Positions 48,266 to 55,781 of a stretch of 64,000 nucleotides of DNA are shown here, one piece after another (position 1 is the stretch's first letter; every line of letters starts with the position of its first letter). The translations under genes were made by a program, and so were the position numbers. The notes under the pieces were generated by a model. The model saw nothing but the letters and a program-made list of their open reading frames with translations, had not been told where the DNA came from and made no database searches. This DNA is from Oscillospiraceae bacterium (GTDB taxonomy: Bacteria > Bacillota > Clostridia > Oscillospirales > Ruminococcaceae), in the NCBI GenBank assembly GCA_021769525.1, contig JAETSQ010000001.1, forward strand, positions 1 to 64,000. The letters run 5' to 3'.

Positions 48266-50560
48266 TTATCCGCGGTAGTAGTTGATGAGGCAGCCGGCGG
48301 TGAGAATATCTTTTTCATCGGGGGTGAGGCCGCCGACGGAGAGGGTGATCTCCTTCACGCCGCCGTCCCGGATGACATAGGCCTTGATGGCCTCGTTGCC
48401 GGTGAGGATGGCCTCCCGGATGTTGGGGACGAAGACGTAGCAGCCCTTGGCCAGGGCGCCCTTATCCTGGGTGAGGAAGGGGACGATGCCCCAGTTGATG
48501 CAGTTGGAGCGGTAGCGCTTGGTGGCGTACTCCTGGGCGATGTTGGCCCAGGCCCCCACCACCCGCTGGCAGGAGGCCGCCTGCTCGCGGGCGGAACCGT
48601 CGCCGGGCTTGTCGGCGTAGATGGTGCTGCCAAAGCCCACGGCCAGGGGGTCGATGTCTTCAAAGCCGGGGATGGCGCGGATGGCCTTGTAGGCGGCGGC
48701 GACACCGGCGTCCTTGGCGGCGGGGTCCTCGCCGGCCTCCCGGCCCTGCTCCAGGGCCAGCACCGCCTTGGCCTCCTCCACATAGGCGGGGTCCTTGCGG
48801 CTGAGGGTGAACTCCGCCAGGCGCAGGGGGTTGGAGCGGTAGGAGGAGGTCTCGCCGGAGGGGATCAGCTCATCGGTGGTGGTGACGGGGTCATCGATGT
48901 AGCTCACCAGCTTTAGAAGCATATGGTCGGTGAGGGAGGGGATGGCGGGCCAGTCCTTGATGTTGGGACCGAACTTCAGCTCCACCGAGAGGTCCTCCCT
49001 GCCCCAGCCGTCAAAGACCCGCTTTTCGTAGATGGATCTATCGAAGAAGTACTTGGGGGCGGAGTAGTTCACGTCCAGGTCGGTGGCGGCGGTGAGCCGC
49101 CCGCCGTTGATGGCGGTGGCAGCGATGGACCGGGCGTCCATCAGGGCCACATAGGAGATCTGGCCCTCGCCGGGCTTGGAGCCCTCCCGGTTGGGGAAGT
49201 TGCGGGTGGTGTGGCGGATGGAGAACTCCTGGTTGGCGGGGGTGTCCCCGGCGCCGAAGCAGGGGCCGCAGAAGCACTCCCGGACCAGGGCCCCGGCGCT
49301 GACGATCTTCTGGATGGCGCCGTTTTTCACCAGCTCCAGGTAGGCGGGCAGGCTGCCGGGGTAGACGCTCATGGTGAAGGTGCCGTTGCCGATGGACTGG
49401 CCGTCCAGGATGTCCGCCACGGCGCAGACGTTATCGAAGGTGCCGCCGGAGCAGCCGGCCACCAGGCCCTGGTCCACCCAGATCTCGCCGTTTCTGATCT
49501 TCTGATCCAGGGTGAACTCAAACTTGGCGTTTTCGAACTGCTTGCGGCCCGCGTCGGTGACGGCGGCCATCACATCGGCGGGATGGGCCTTCAGCTCCGC
49601 GATGGTGTAAGTATTGCTGGGGTGGAAGGGCATGGCGATGGTGGGCTCCACGGTGGCGAGGTCCACATACACCAAGCCGTCGTAGTAGGCCACGTCGGCG
49701 GGCCGGATCCGCTTGTAGGCTTCCTTGCGGCCGTGGATGTCGTAGTATTCCTCCACCTTTTCGTCGGTGCGCCAGATGGAGCTCCAGCAGGTGGTCTCGG
49801 TGGTCATGACGTCGATGCCGTTGCGGTACTCCACCGGCAGGTTCCCCACGCCGTCCCCGATGAACTCCATCACCCGGTTTTTGACATAGCCGCAGGCGTA
49901 GACCTTGCCGATGATGGAGAGGGCCACATCCTGGGGGCCGACCCCCTTCTGGGGCTTGCCGGTGAGGTAGATGCCGATGACGCCGGGGCAGGCAAAGTCG
50001 TAGGTGCGGCCCAGGAGCTGCTTTGCCAGCTCGCCGCCCCCTTCGCCCACCGCCATGGTGCCCAGGGCGCCGTAGCGGGTGTGGCTGTCGCTGCCCAGGA
50101 TCATCCGGCCGCAGCCGGACATCATCTCCCGGTTGTAGCTGTGGATGACGGCCATGTTGGTGGGGACGTAGATGCCGCCGTACTTCTTGGCGGCGGAAAG
50201 GGCAAACATGTGGTCATCCTCGTTGATGGTGCCCCCCACGGCGCAGAGGCTGTTGTGGCAGTTGGTGAGGACGTAGGGGATGGGGAACTTCTCCATCCCG
50301 GAGGCGCGGGCGGTCTGGATGATGCCCACATAGGTGATGTCGTGGGAGGTGATGGAATCGAACTTGATGCGGAGGTTATCGGGGTCCTGGGAGGTGTTGT
50401 GGGCCTCGATGATCCCGTAGGCCATGGTGCCCTTTTTGGCCTCTTCCTTGGTGATCTCCCTGCCGGTCTTCTGCCGCAGGGCGGCGGCCGCGTGGCCGTC
50501 GTCGGGGATGATCTCGGTCTGATTTACAAGGTACACGCCGGTGTCGTAGAGCTTTACCAT
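48266..50560 (-). CDS. Aconitase-family hydratase (YbhJ-like)
   Basis: 764 aa with the aconitase domain order. LGSDSHTRYG and GEGGGELAKQLLGR (about 155-185) contact substrate. VAGCSGGTFDN and CFCGPCFGAGD provide the [4Fe-4S] cysteines, and the C-terminal swivel domain has KRYRSNCINWGIVPF. The first cysteine motif is AGCSGG rather than the GSCTN of AcnA/LeuC, as in the YbhJ-like hydratase subfamily. It probably isomerises or hydrates a tricarboxylate, but citrate specificity is not assured. No citrate synthase or isocitrate dehydrogenase is nearby. GAGGAAAAACATT precedes the ATG. Confidence 0.92.
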   Translation of the reverse strand: MVKLYDTGVYLVNQTEIIPDDGHAAAALRQKTGREITKEEAKKGTMAYGIIEAHNTSQDPDNLRIKFDSITSHDITYVGIIQTARASGMEKFPIPYVLTNCHNSLCAVGGTINEDDHMFALSAAKKYGGIYVPTNMAVIHSYNREMMSGCGRMILGSDSHTRYGALGTMAVGEGGGELAKQLLGRTYDFACPGVIGIYLTGKPQKGVGPQDVALSIIGKVYACGYVKNRVMEFIGDGVGNLPVEYRNGIDVMTTETTCWSSIWRTDEKVEEYYDIHGRKEAYKRIRPADVAYYDGLVYVDLATVEPTIAMPFHPSNTYTIAELKAHPADVMAAVTDAGRKQFENAKFEFTLDQKIRNGEIWVDQGLVAGCSGGTFDNVCAVADILDGQSIGNGTFTMSVYPGSLPAYLELVKNGAIQKIVSAGALVRECFCGPCFGAGDTPANQEFSIRHTTRNFPNREGSKPGEGQISYVALMDARSIAATAINGGRLTAATDLDVNYSAPKYFFDRSIYEKRVFDGWGREDLSVELKFGPNIKDWPAIPSLTDHMLLKLVSYIDDPVTTTDELIPSGETSSYRSNPLRLAEFTLSRKDPAYVEEAKAVLALEQGREAGEDPAAKDAGVAAAYKAIRAIPGFEDIDPLAVGFGSTIYADKPGDGSAREQAASCQRVVGAWANIAQEYATKRYRSNCINWGIVPFLTQDKGALAKGCYVFVPNIREAILTGNEAIKAYVIRDGGVKEITLSVGGLTPDEKDILTAGCLINYYRG

Positions 50561-50623
50561 AATGTTTTTCCTCTTTTCCTATGTTCTGCCCCATCGGGGC
50601 CTGTGTCCCTGTGTGAAAGTATG

Positions 50624-50971
50624 CTACACGATGGTTTCGCCTAGTAAGATTTTAGGCATTGTGGTTAAGCACCGGTTCCATCTTTTGTAAAACCGCTCTA
50701 GTCCAAGCATGGAAACGCGGGCATGGGTCTCTTCGTCTGCAAGGGTCCAGTGCAAAATATAGGTGACCTTGCCCACCCATTTCGTCAGGCGGATGGGGGG
50801 CTTTCCCGTTTTGACAGCGTTAAAATCCTCCTGCCGGTGTGTGCGTTTGATATACTTTACGTCGATTACGCCGGGCTGGGAAAGATAGAAGCTGGCGACC
50901 TCTCCCATCAAGGCTTCAATTTCCTCTTGCTTATCAACCTTTGCTTCATAAATGCAAATTTCATGAAACAA
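50624..50971 (-). CDS. ABM-like small dimeric alpha/beta-barrel protein
   Basis: 115 aa if started at the TTG at 50971, which AAAGGGGGCG precedes. The ORF track extends to 51199, but a good promoter lies at 51103-51075, so upstream starts would be outside the transcript. The protein runs LFHEICIYEAKVDKQEEIEAL, FYLSQPGVIDVKYIKRTHRQ, then KVTYILHWTLADEETHARV, resembling dimeric ferredoxin-like-fold proteins of the antibiotic-monooxygenase/quinol-monooxygenase type. It has no catalytic signature I can name. Its DNA is less GC-rich than its neighbours. Confidence 0.6.
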   Translation of the reverse strand: MFHEICIYEAKVDKQEEIEALMGEVASFYLSQPGVIDVKYIKRTHRQEDFNAVKTGKPPIRLTKWVGKVTYILHWTLADEETHARVSMLGLERFYKRWNRCLTTMPKILLGETIV

Positions 50972-51074
50972 TCTGGACGCCCCCTTTACAATATCCTTTC
51001 CGCCGCCTGGGCTGGCAAGGGTAGCGCTTTCGGCCCCGCCCTTTTTGATACCCTCTTGTTTAATTTCTGGTTTT

Positions 51075-51103
51075 ATTATATAATAGAGCATGGTATAAAT
51101 CAA
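51075..51103 (-). promoter_or_regulatory. Promoter of the ABM-like gene
   Basis: Minus strand TTGATT, 17 bp, TATAAT within a palindromic ATTATATAAT. Confidence 0.7.
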
Positions 51104-51114
51104 ATACAGATTTC

Positions 51115-51151
51115 TTTTGGGAAGGTATAGATTTTTTCTATACCCTGCCAA
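51115..51151. promoter_or_regulatory. Inverted repeat between divergent ABM-like and AbrB-family genes
   Basis: TTTTGG-GAA-GGTATAG, 7 nt T-rich spacer, CTATACC-CTG-CCAAAA: perfect arms except a 3-bp internal mismatch. It lies just upstream of the AbrB-family ribosome site and beside the leftward promoter, so it could be an operator for both genes or an RNA hairpin. Confidence 0.55.
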
Positions 51152-51177
51152 AAGGGACAGCAAGGAGGATGCCTCGG

Positions 51178-52260
51178 ATGGCTCAGGTATTATTGACATT
51201 GGCGGTGGGGCTGGGATGCGGCTACCTGTTTTTCCGCCTCAAGTTCCCCGGCGGCCTGATCGTGGGGGCCATCATCGGGGTGGCCGCCCTGAACATCGGC
51301 TTTGAGGCCGCCAGCTTCCCCACCGCGGCCCGGTCCCTGGCGCAGATCACCGCCGGGTCCTTCATCGGCTGCTCGGTGAGCAAGGCGGACCTGAAAAATC
51401 TTCCCCGCATCCTGCGGCCCCTCCTGATCCTCGTCGCCGGGTACATCGTCCTGAATCTTACCGTGGGGATGGTGGTCTACCACATCTCCTCCATGGACCT
51501 GGTCACCAGCTTTATGTGCTGCGTCCCCGGCGGCATGACCGACATCCCCATCATCGCCGCGGATATGGATGCCAACGTCCCCTATGTGGCGGTGATGCAG
51601 TTCATCCGGATGGCGGTGGGGGTAGGGTTCTTCCCCCTGCTCATCGCCAGGGTGGCGAATCCTACAGCTCCTGTCCGGGAGGTCTCCCCGGCCCCGGAGG
51701 CCGCCGCTCCTGTCCCGGAAGCCGCCGCCCCGGCTTCCGCGGCCAAACTGGAGAAGGACAAGGGCCCCGCGGTCATCCTGGTCACCGTGGCGGTGGGGAC
51801 CGTCTTCGGCCTCCTGGGGAAGAAGCTGGGCATCCCGGCGGGGATCATCCTCTTTTCCACCGTCAGCGTGCTGATCTTCAAGCTGGTCTTCGGCAGGGCC
51901 TACATCCCCCGGTGGCTCAAGCGGGCCGCCCAGGTGATGACCGGCTGCTACATCGGGACCTGCTTTGGCCGGAAGGAGCTGACGGAGCTGCGCCTGCTGA
52001 TCCTTCCGGCGGTGCTGCTTCTGCTGGGGTATGTCCTCAACTGCTTCTTTATGGGCTGGCTCCTTCCCAAGGTGACCCACCTGAACCGGGCGGAGGCCAT
52101 GCTCATCGCCACCCCGGCGGGGGCCTCGGATATGGCCCTCATCTCCTCCGATGTGGGGGTGGACAGCCCGGATGTCTGCTTCATCCAGATCCTGCGCATG
52201 ATCATCGTGGTCACCGTCTTCCCCCATATCATCAACCTTGCGGTCTGGCTGGCCGGATAG
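51178..52260 (+). CDS. AbrB-family (AbrB duplication) membrane transporter
   Basis: 360 aa with two homologous halves of four to five helices. Each carries the AbrB-duplication motif: AQITAGSFIGCSVSKADLKNL with CVPGGMTDIPIIAADM in the first, AQVMTGCYIGTCFGRKELTEL with ATPAGASDMALISSDVGVD in the second. An Ala/Pro-rich cytosolic linker (about 160-190) joins them. Relatives are annotated ammonia monooxygenase or transporter; function is unproven. GGAGG is 9 bp before the ATG at 51178; the ATG at 51169 touches the site. It has nothing to do with the AbrB transcription factor. Confidence 0.87.
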   Translation: MAQVLLTLAVGLGCGYLFFRLKFPGGLIVGAIIGVAALNIGFEAASFPTAARSLAQITAGSFIGCSVSKADLKNLPRILRPLLILVAGYIVLNLTVGMVVYHISSMDLVTSFMCCVPGGMTDIPIIAADMDANVPYVAVMQFIRMAVGVGFFPLLIARVANPTAPVREVSPAPEAAAPVPEAAAPASAAKLEKDKGPAVILVTVAVGTVFGLLGKKLGIPAGIILFSTVSVLIFKLVFGRAYIPRWLKRAAQVMTGCYIGTCFGRKELTELRLLILPAVLLLLGYVLNCFFMGWLLPKVTHLNRAEAMLIATPAGASDMALISSDVGVDSPDVCFIQILRMIIVVTVFPHIINLAVWLAG

Positions 52261-52272
52261 GTACGAACCTTC

Positions 52273-52303
52273 AAAAAGCCCTCCTATGTCAGGAGGGCTT
52301 TTT
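52273..52303 (+). terminator. Terminator after the AbrB-family gene
   Basis: AAAAAGCCCTCCT pairs with AGGAGGGCTTTTT; suitable in both directions. Confidence 0.93.
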
Positions 52304-52389
52304 GGCTGTCGAAAGACTTTACTCTAGGGGCAGTGGTTTGCGCACCCACGGGCGAAAAAGTGTGAAAAGGCTGCCACCGCAGCGGCGTT

Positions 52390-52560
52390 TCGGAGCGCGA
52401 CCGCCCTGCAGGGGCGGCTCTTGGCGCGGAGATGGGGCCGTGAGGCCCCTCTTTTCGCGTAGAGCTGGCCGGTCGCGAAGCGAAGCGGACGCGATGGAGG
52501 CCCCGGTGGGGCCTCCAAGGCCACGTTCCCGACCGCAGGGAGGGATCCGTAGGGAGCGGA
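52390..52560. repeat. GC-rich mosaic repeat, family B-related, copy 4
   Basis: It contains GGCCACGTTCCCGACCGCAG and GGGAGGGAT, shared with the copy at 54.4 kb, plus GAGGCCCC/GGGGCCTC pairs. It fills the gap between the AbrB-family terminator and the PBP gene. Confidence 0.7.
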
Positions 52561-52582
52561 TAACCCCGCCGATCGCGGCGGG

Positions 52583-52618
52583 CTTCAGCTTGTCGAAAAA
52601 ACTTTTTCGACAAGCTGA
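52583..52618. repeat. Perfect 17-bp inverted repeat over the 3' end of the PBP gene
   Basis: TTCAGCTTGTCGAAAAA, 2 nt, TTTTTCGACAAGCTGAA. It includes the stop codon (52585) and the last 10 codons of the PBP. It can act as a terminator, and as part of the gene it looks like an inserted element that supplied a new C-terminus. Confidence 0.9.
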
Positions 52619-54246
52619 AGCTCTCCCGGCACGCTGGGGTCCGGGGAGACCAGCCGGGCGATGCCGTTGCAGAGGCCGGCAAAGGTCCGGGCGGGGAGCT
52701 CGCTCCCCTCGCCGCCCCCTTCCGCAAAGATGACGATGGCGTACCGGGGCTCCTGGGCGGGATAGAACCCGGCAAACCACCCGTGGAGCACCTCCTCCTC
52801 CCCCCGGAACACCCCGGTCTGGGCGGTGGCGGTCTTGCCCCCGGCGCCGCCCCGGTCCGGACGGGCGTGGGTGCCGCTGCCGTGCTCCACCACACCGATG
52901 AGCATTTCCCGCAGGGCGGCGGCGGTGGAGCCGGACATGATCCGGCGGCTGGGGCCCTTCTCCTCCCGGCGGTCCTCGATGTTCCCGCCGTCCTGGGTAG
53001 TGCCCAGGTAGACCGACGGGGTGACCGAATACCCCCCGTTGGCGATGGAGGATACCATCTGGGCCACCTGGACCGGGGTGGCGGTGAGCCCTCCCTGGCC
53101 GAAGGAGAGGTTCGCCAGGTCCCCTCCCTGGAGCTCCCCGGCGGGCGGCAGGTCCCCGGCCGCCGCCGTCACCCCCTCCGCCAGCCGCACCGGGGAGCCG
53201 AAGCCCATCCCATAGGCCATGGACCACAGGGCATTGCCCCCCACGTGCATCCCCAGGTTGATGAAATAGGGGTTGCAGGATTTTTCCAGGGCCTCCGGCA
53301 TGGTGAGGCTGCCGTGGCCGTAGCGGTAATGGCAGTGGTATTTCTGCTCCCCCAGCTGGTAGTATCCGACACACTGGTGGCTGTAGCCGGTGCCGTACCC
53401 CTGCTCCAGGGCCGCGGCGGCCACGCAGAGCTTAAAGGTGGAGCCCACGTTGTAGGCCCCCAGGGCCCGGTTGAAGAAGGGGCTGTCCGCCGCCTCCAGG
53501 GAATCCTCCATTCGGGAAAGGTCGTAGGATGGCCGGCTCACCATGGCCAGCAGCTCCCCCGTTTTTACATCCATCACCACGGCGGCCCCCTTGGGGATGG
53601 CGTCCATGGCCTGCTCGGCGCACTCCTGGATGCCCCGGTCCAGGGTGAGCACCACGCCGCCCCGCGGGGCGGTCCGCTGGTCCACCACCTCGGAGGCGGT
53701 GCCCTCCACCGCGCTGCGGTTGGCGTCCACAAAGTACCGGGCGTAGACGCTGCCGCCCATCTCCCGCAGGAGGGCATCGTACCCCTTTTCCACCCCGGTC
53801 ACCCCGTGGCCGCTTTCGTCCACATATCCCAGCAGGTGCACCGCCGGCTGTGGCCCGGAGTACCGCACCGGAAGCTGGAAGGCCGCCGCTCCCTCCGCCA
53901 GGGGGTAGGGCAGCCACCGGGAGCTGCGCACCACCATAGGCCGCCCCTGGCGCAGCACCTCCAGGGCCTCGGCCAGCTCCTCCTTGGGGAGGAGCTGCCG
54001 CAGCAGCTCCATCCCCTCCGGGGTGGGGGAGACCGCCAGGGCGGTCTGGTAGCTCCGGTTCACCAGGGGTTTTCCGTGGCGGTCGTAGATGGTCCCCCGG
54101 CTGCTGCCCAGCTCCAGCAGGGAGGTGCTCTGCCGGACCGCCGCCTGGGCCAGATTTTCCCCCTGCCCCAGCACCGAAAGGCGCACGATGAGCACTGTCA
54201 TACAGAACAGCAGAAACCCGTGGAGCCACACCACCCGCTTTTCCAT
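52585..54246 (-). CDS. Class B penicillin-binding protein (PBP2/SpoVD-like transpeptidase)
   Basis: 553 aa. One N-terminal membrane helix (about 8-26), a dimerisation domain with RGTIYDRHGKPLVNRSY, and a transpeptidase domain. The active-site motifs are STFK (269-272), SCN (323-325) and GGKTATAQ, a KTG variant with Ala (about 475). It cross-links peptidoglycan at the outer face. A KTA in place of KTG is noteworthy because this position contacts beta-lactams. The last residues, LVEKVFSTS, are encoded by a perfect palindrome. GGAGGAAG precedes the ATG. Confidence 0.93.
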   Translation of the reverse strand: MEKRVVWLHGFLLFCMTVLIVRLSVLGQGENLAQAAVRQSTSLLELGSSRGTIYDRHGKPLVNRSYQTALAVSPTPEGMELLRQLLPKEELAEALEVLRQGRPMVVRSSRWLPYPLAEGAAAFQLPVRYSGPQPAVHLLGYVDESGHGVTGVEKGYDALLREMGGSVYARYFVDANRSAVEGTASEVVDQRTAPRGGVVLTLDRGIQECAEQAMDAIPKGAAVVMDVKTGELLAMVSRPSYDLSRMEDSLEAADSPFFNRALGAYNVGSTFKLCVAAAALEQGYGTGYSHQCVGYYQLGEQKYHCHYRYGHGSLTMPEALEKSCNPYFINLGMHVGGNALWSMAYGMGFGSPVRLAEGVTAAAGDLPPAGELQGGDLANLSFGQGGLTATPVQVAQMVSSIANGGYSVTPSVYLGTTQDGGNIEDRREEKGPSRRIMSGSTAAALREMLIGVVEHGSGTHARPDRGGAGGKTATAQTGVFRGEEEVLHGWFAGFYPAQEPRYAIVIFAEGGGEGSELPARTFAGLCNGIARLVSPDPSVPGELQLVEKVFSTS

Positions 54247-54349
54247 CTTCCTCCGCCCCTTTCTATCTCTGTATTATTTTCCCATGGGTCTCTGATTATA
54301 CCCGGCGGGAGGGAACGCTGCGCTGGGCCATTGTCGAAACTCCCTCAGT

Positions 54350-54535
54350 CAGCCTGCAGCTGACAGCTCCCTCTGGGAGGGAGCCTCCAGCCTGTCGCCT
54401 CCGCCAGGGCCTCCCCTGAAAGGGGAGGTTGGGCGTAGCCCACGTTCCCGACCGCAGGGAGGGATGAGCGAAGCGAGGCGGAGGGGTTCCCCCGCGGGGC
54501 CAAGCCTCCCTCGGCGAGGGAGGCTTATTTCCTGC
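54350..54535. repeat. GC-rich mosaic repeat, family B, copy 3 (inverted)
   Basis: The reverse complement contains GGGGGAACCCCTCCGCC, GTGGGCTACGCCCAACCTCC and CTTTCAGGGGAGG, as in copies 1 and 2. It adds GACAGCTCCCTCTGGGAGGG and AAGCCTCCCTCGGCGAGGGA blocks. It fills the gap between the divergent PBP and sbcD genes. Confidence 0.85.
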
Positions 54536-54540
54536 CGCCT

Positions 54541-54569
54541 TTGACTTCCTGGGGAAAAGGTCGTAAAAT
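54541..54569 (+). promoter_or_regulatory. Promoter of sbcDC
   Basis: TTGACT, 17 bp, TAAAAT, 40 bp before the start. Confidence 0.7.
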
Positions 54570-54608
54570 AGAAAAAACCTTTGCGGCGCAAAAAGGAGGA
54601 TGCCAGGG

Positions 54609-55781
54609 ATGCGGTTTCTTCACCTTTCGGATCTGCACTTCGGCAGGAGCCTGTGCGAATACAGCCTTTTGCCGGACCAGGAGCACTGGTGCCGGGGGCT
54701 GCTGGAGCACCTGGAGGCAGAGCGGTACGACGCGGTGCTCATCGCCGGGGACCTGTACGACCGGGCGGTACCCAGCGGCGACGCGGTGGCCCTCTGCGAC
54801 TGGTTCCTGGGGGAGCTGGCGGGACGGCTCTCCCTGCCGGTGCTCTGCATCGCCGGCAACCACGACAGCCCCCAGCGCCTCAGCTTCGCCTCCTCCCTCT
54901 ACCGGGCGGGCGGGCTGTATATGGCGGCGATCCCCCGGCGGGAGCTGTGCCGGGTCACCCTCCGGGACCGGTGGGGGGAGGTGGACTTCTTCCTGCTGCC
55001 CTATCTCTCCCCCGGCGACGGGCGGGGGCTCTTCCCGGAGGCGGAGATCCACACCTTCCAGGATGCCTACGCCGCCCTCATGAGGGAGAACCGGGAGCTT
55101 TTGGACCGCTGCCCCCGGAAGGTGCTGCTGGCCCACGGCTTTTTTGCCCGGAGCGCCGGGGGGGAGGAGACGGAGCTCCTCACCAGCGATTCGGAGGTGA
55201 GCGTCGGGGGGAGCGACCTGGTGGATGCCGCCCTCTTTGACGGCTTCAGCTACTGCGCCCTGGGGCATCTCCACGCCTGCCAGCAGGCGGGGAGCCCCCG
55301 GATGTGGTACAGCGGCAGCCCCCTGAAATACTCCGTATCCGAGGAAGGGCAGCAAAAGCACGCCTTGGCGGTGGAGCTGGACGGAGCGGGGGCGGTCTGC
55401 GTCACGCCGGTGGAGGTCCCTGCCCTGCGGGACGTGCGCACGGTGCGGGGCACCATGGAGGAGCTGCTGGCGCCCACGGGCGGCGGCTTTTCCTCCGATG
55501 ATTACGTCCAGATCACGGTGCTGACCCAGGGGACGGTGCTGGGGGCCTCCCGGCAGCTGCGCAACGTCTACCCCAATTATCTGCAGATACGCTACCAGAA
55601 CCCGGTCTTGCAGGAGATCTCCCTGGGGGGACAGGAGGGGATGACTCGCCTCTCCCTGGAGGAAGGGTATTTGCGGTTTTACCGCCAGGTGACGGGGAAG
55701 GAGCTCTCCCCCCAGGCCGGGCGGATGCTGAAAAGGCTGTGCCGGGAAATGGAAGAGAGCCGGGAGGAGGAGACGGAATGA
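54609..55781 (+). CDS. sbcD: Exonuclease subunit SbcD
   Basis: 390 aa Mre11-type nuclease. The metallophosphoesterase motifs are SDLHFG (D-x-H), GDLYD, GNHD, the HGFF region and GHLH, all intact. The C-terminal capping domain follows. With SbcC it opens DNA hairpins and processes double-strand ends. GGAGG is 9 bp before the ATG at 54609; the ATG at 54600 is too close to it. The stop overlaps the sbcC start by 4 bp. Such a hairpin nuclease is notable in a genome region full of palindromic repeats. Confidence 0.95.
   Translation: MRFLHLSDLHFGRSLCEYSLLPDQEHWCRGLLEHLEAERYDAVLIAGDLYDRAVPSGDAVALCDWFLGELAGRLSLPVLCIAGNHDSPQRLSFASSLYRAGGLYMAAIPRRELCRVTLRDRWGEVDFFLLPYLSPGDGRGLFPEAEIHTFQDAYAALMRENRELLDRCPRKVLLAHGFFARSAGGEETELLTSDSEVSVGGSDLVDAALFDGFSYCALGHLHACQQAGSPRMWYSGSPLKYSVSEEGQQKHALAVELDGAGAVCVTPVEVPALRDVRTVRGTMEELLAPTGGGFSSDDYVQITVLTQGTVLGASRQLRNVYPNYLQIRYQNPVLQEISLGGQEGMTRLSLEEGYLRFYRQVTGKELSPQAGRMLKRLCREMEESREEETE

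Noticed and set aside
48923-50644. 573-aa plus-strand ORF
   Set aside because: Antisense to the aconitase-family gene; Val/Gly/Asp-rich shadow.
50972-51199. N-terminal extension of the ABM-like ORF
   Set aside because: The region contains a good leftward promoter and an inverted repeat and its translation has no domain character, so it is upstream DNA rather than coding.
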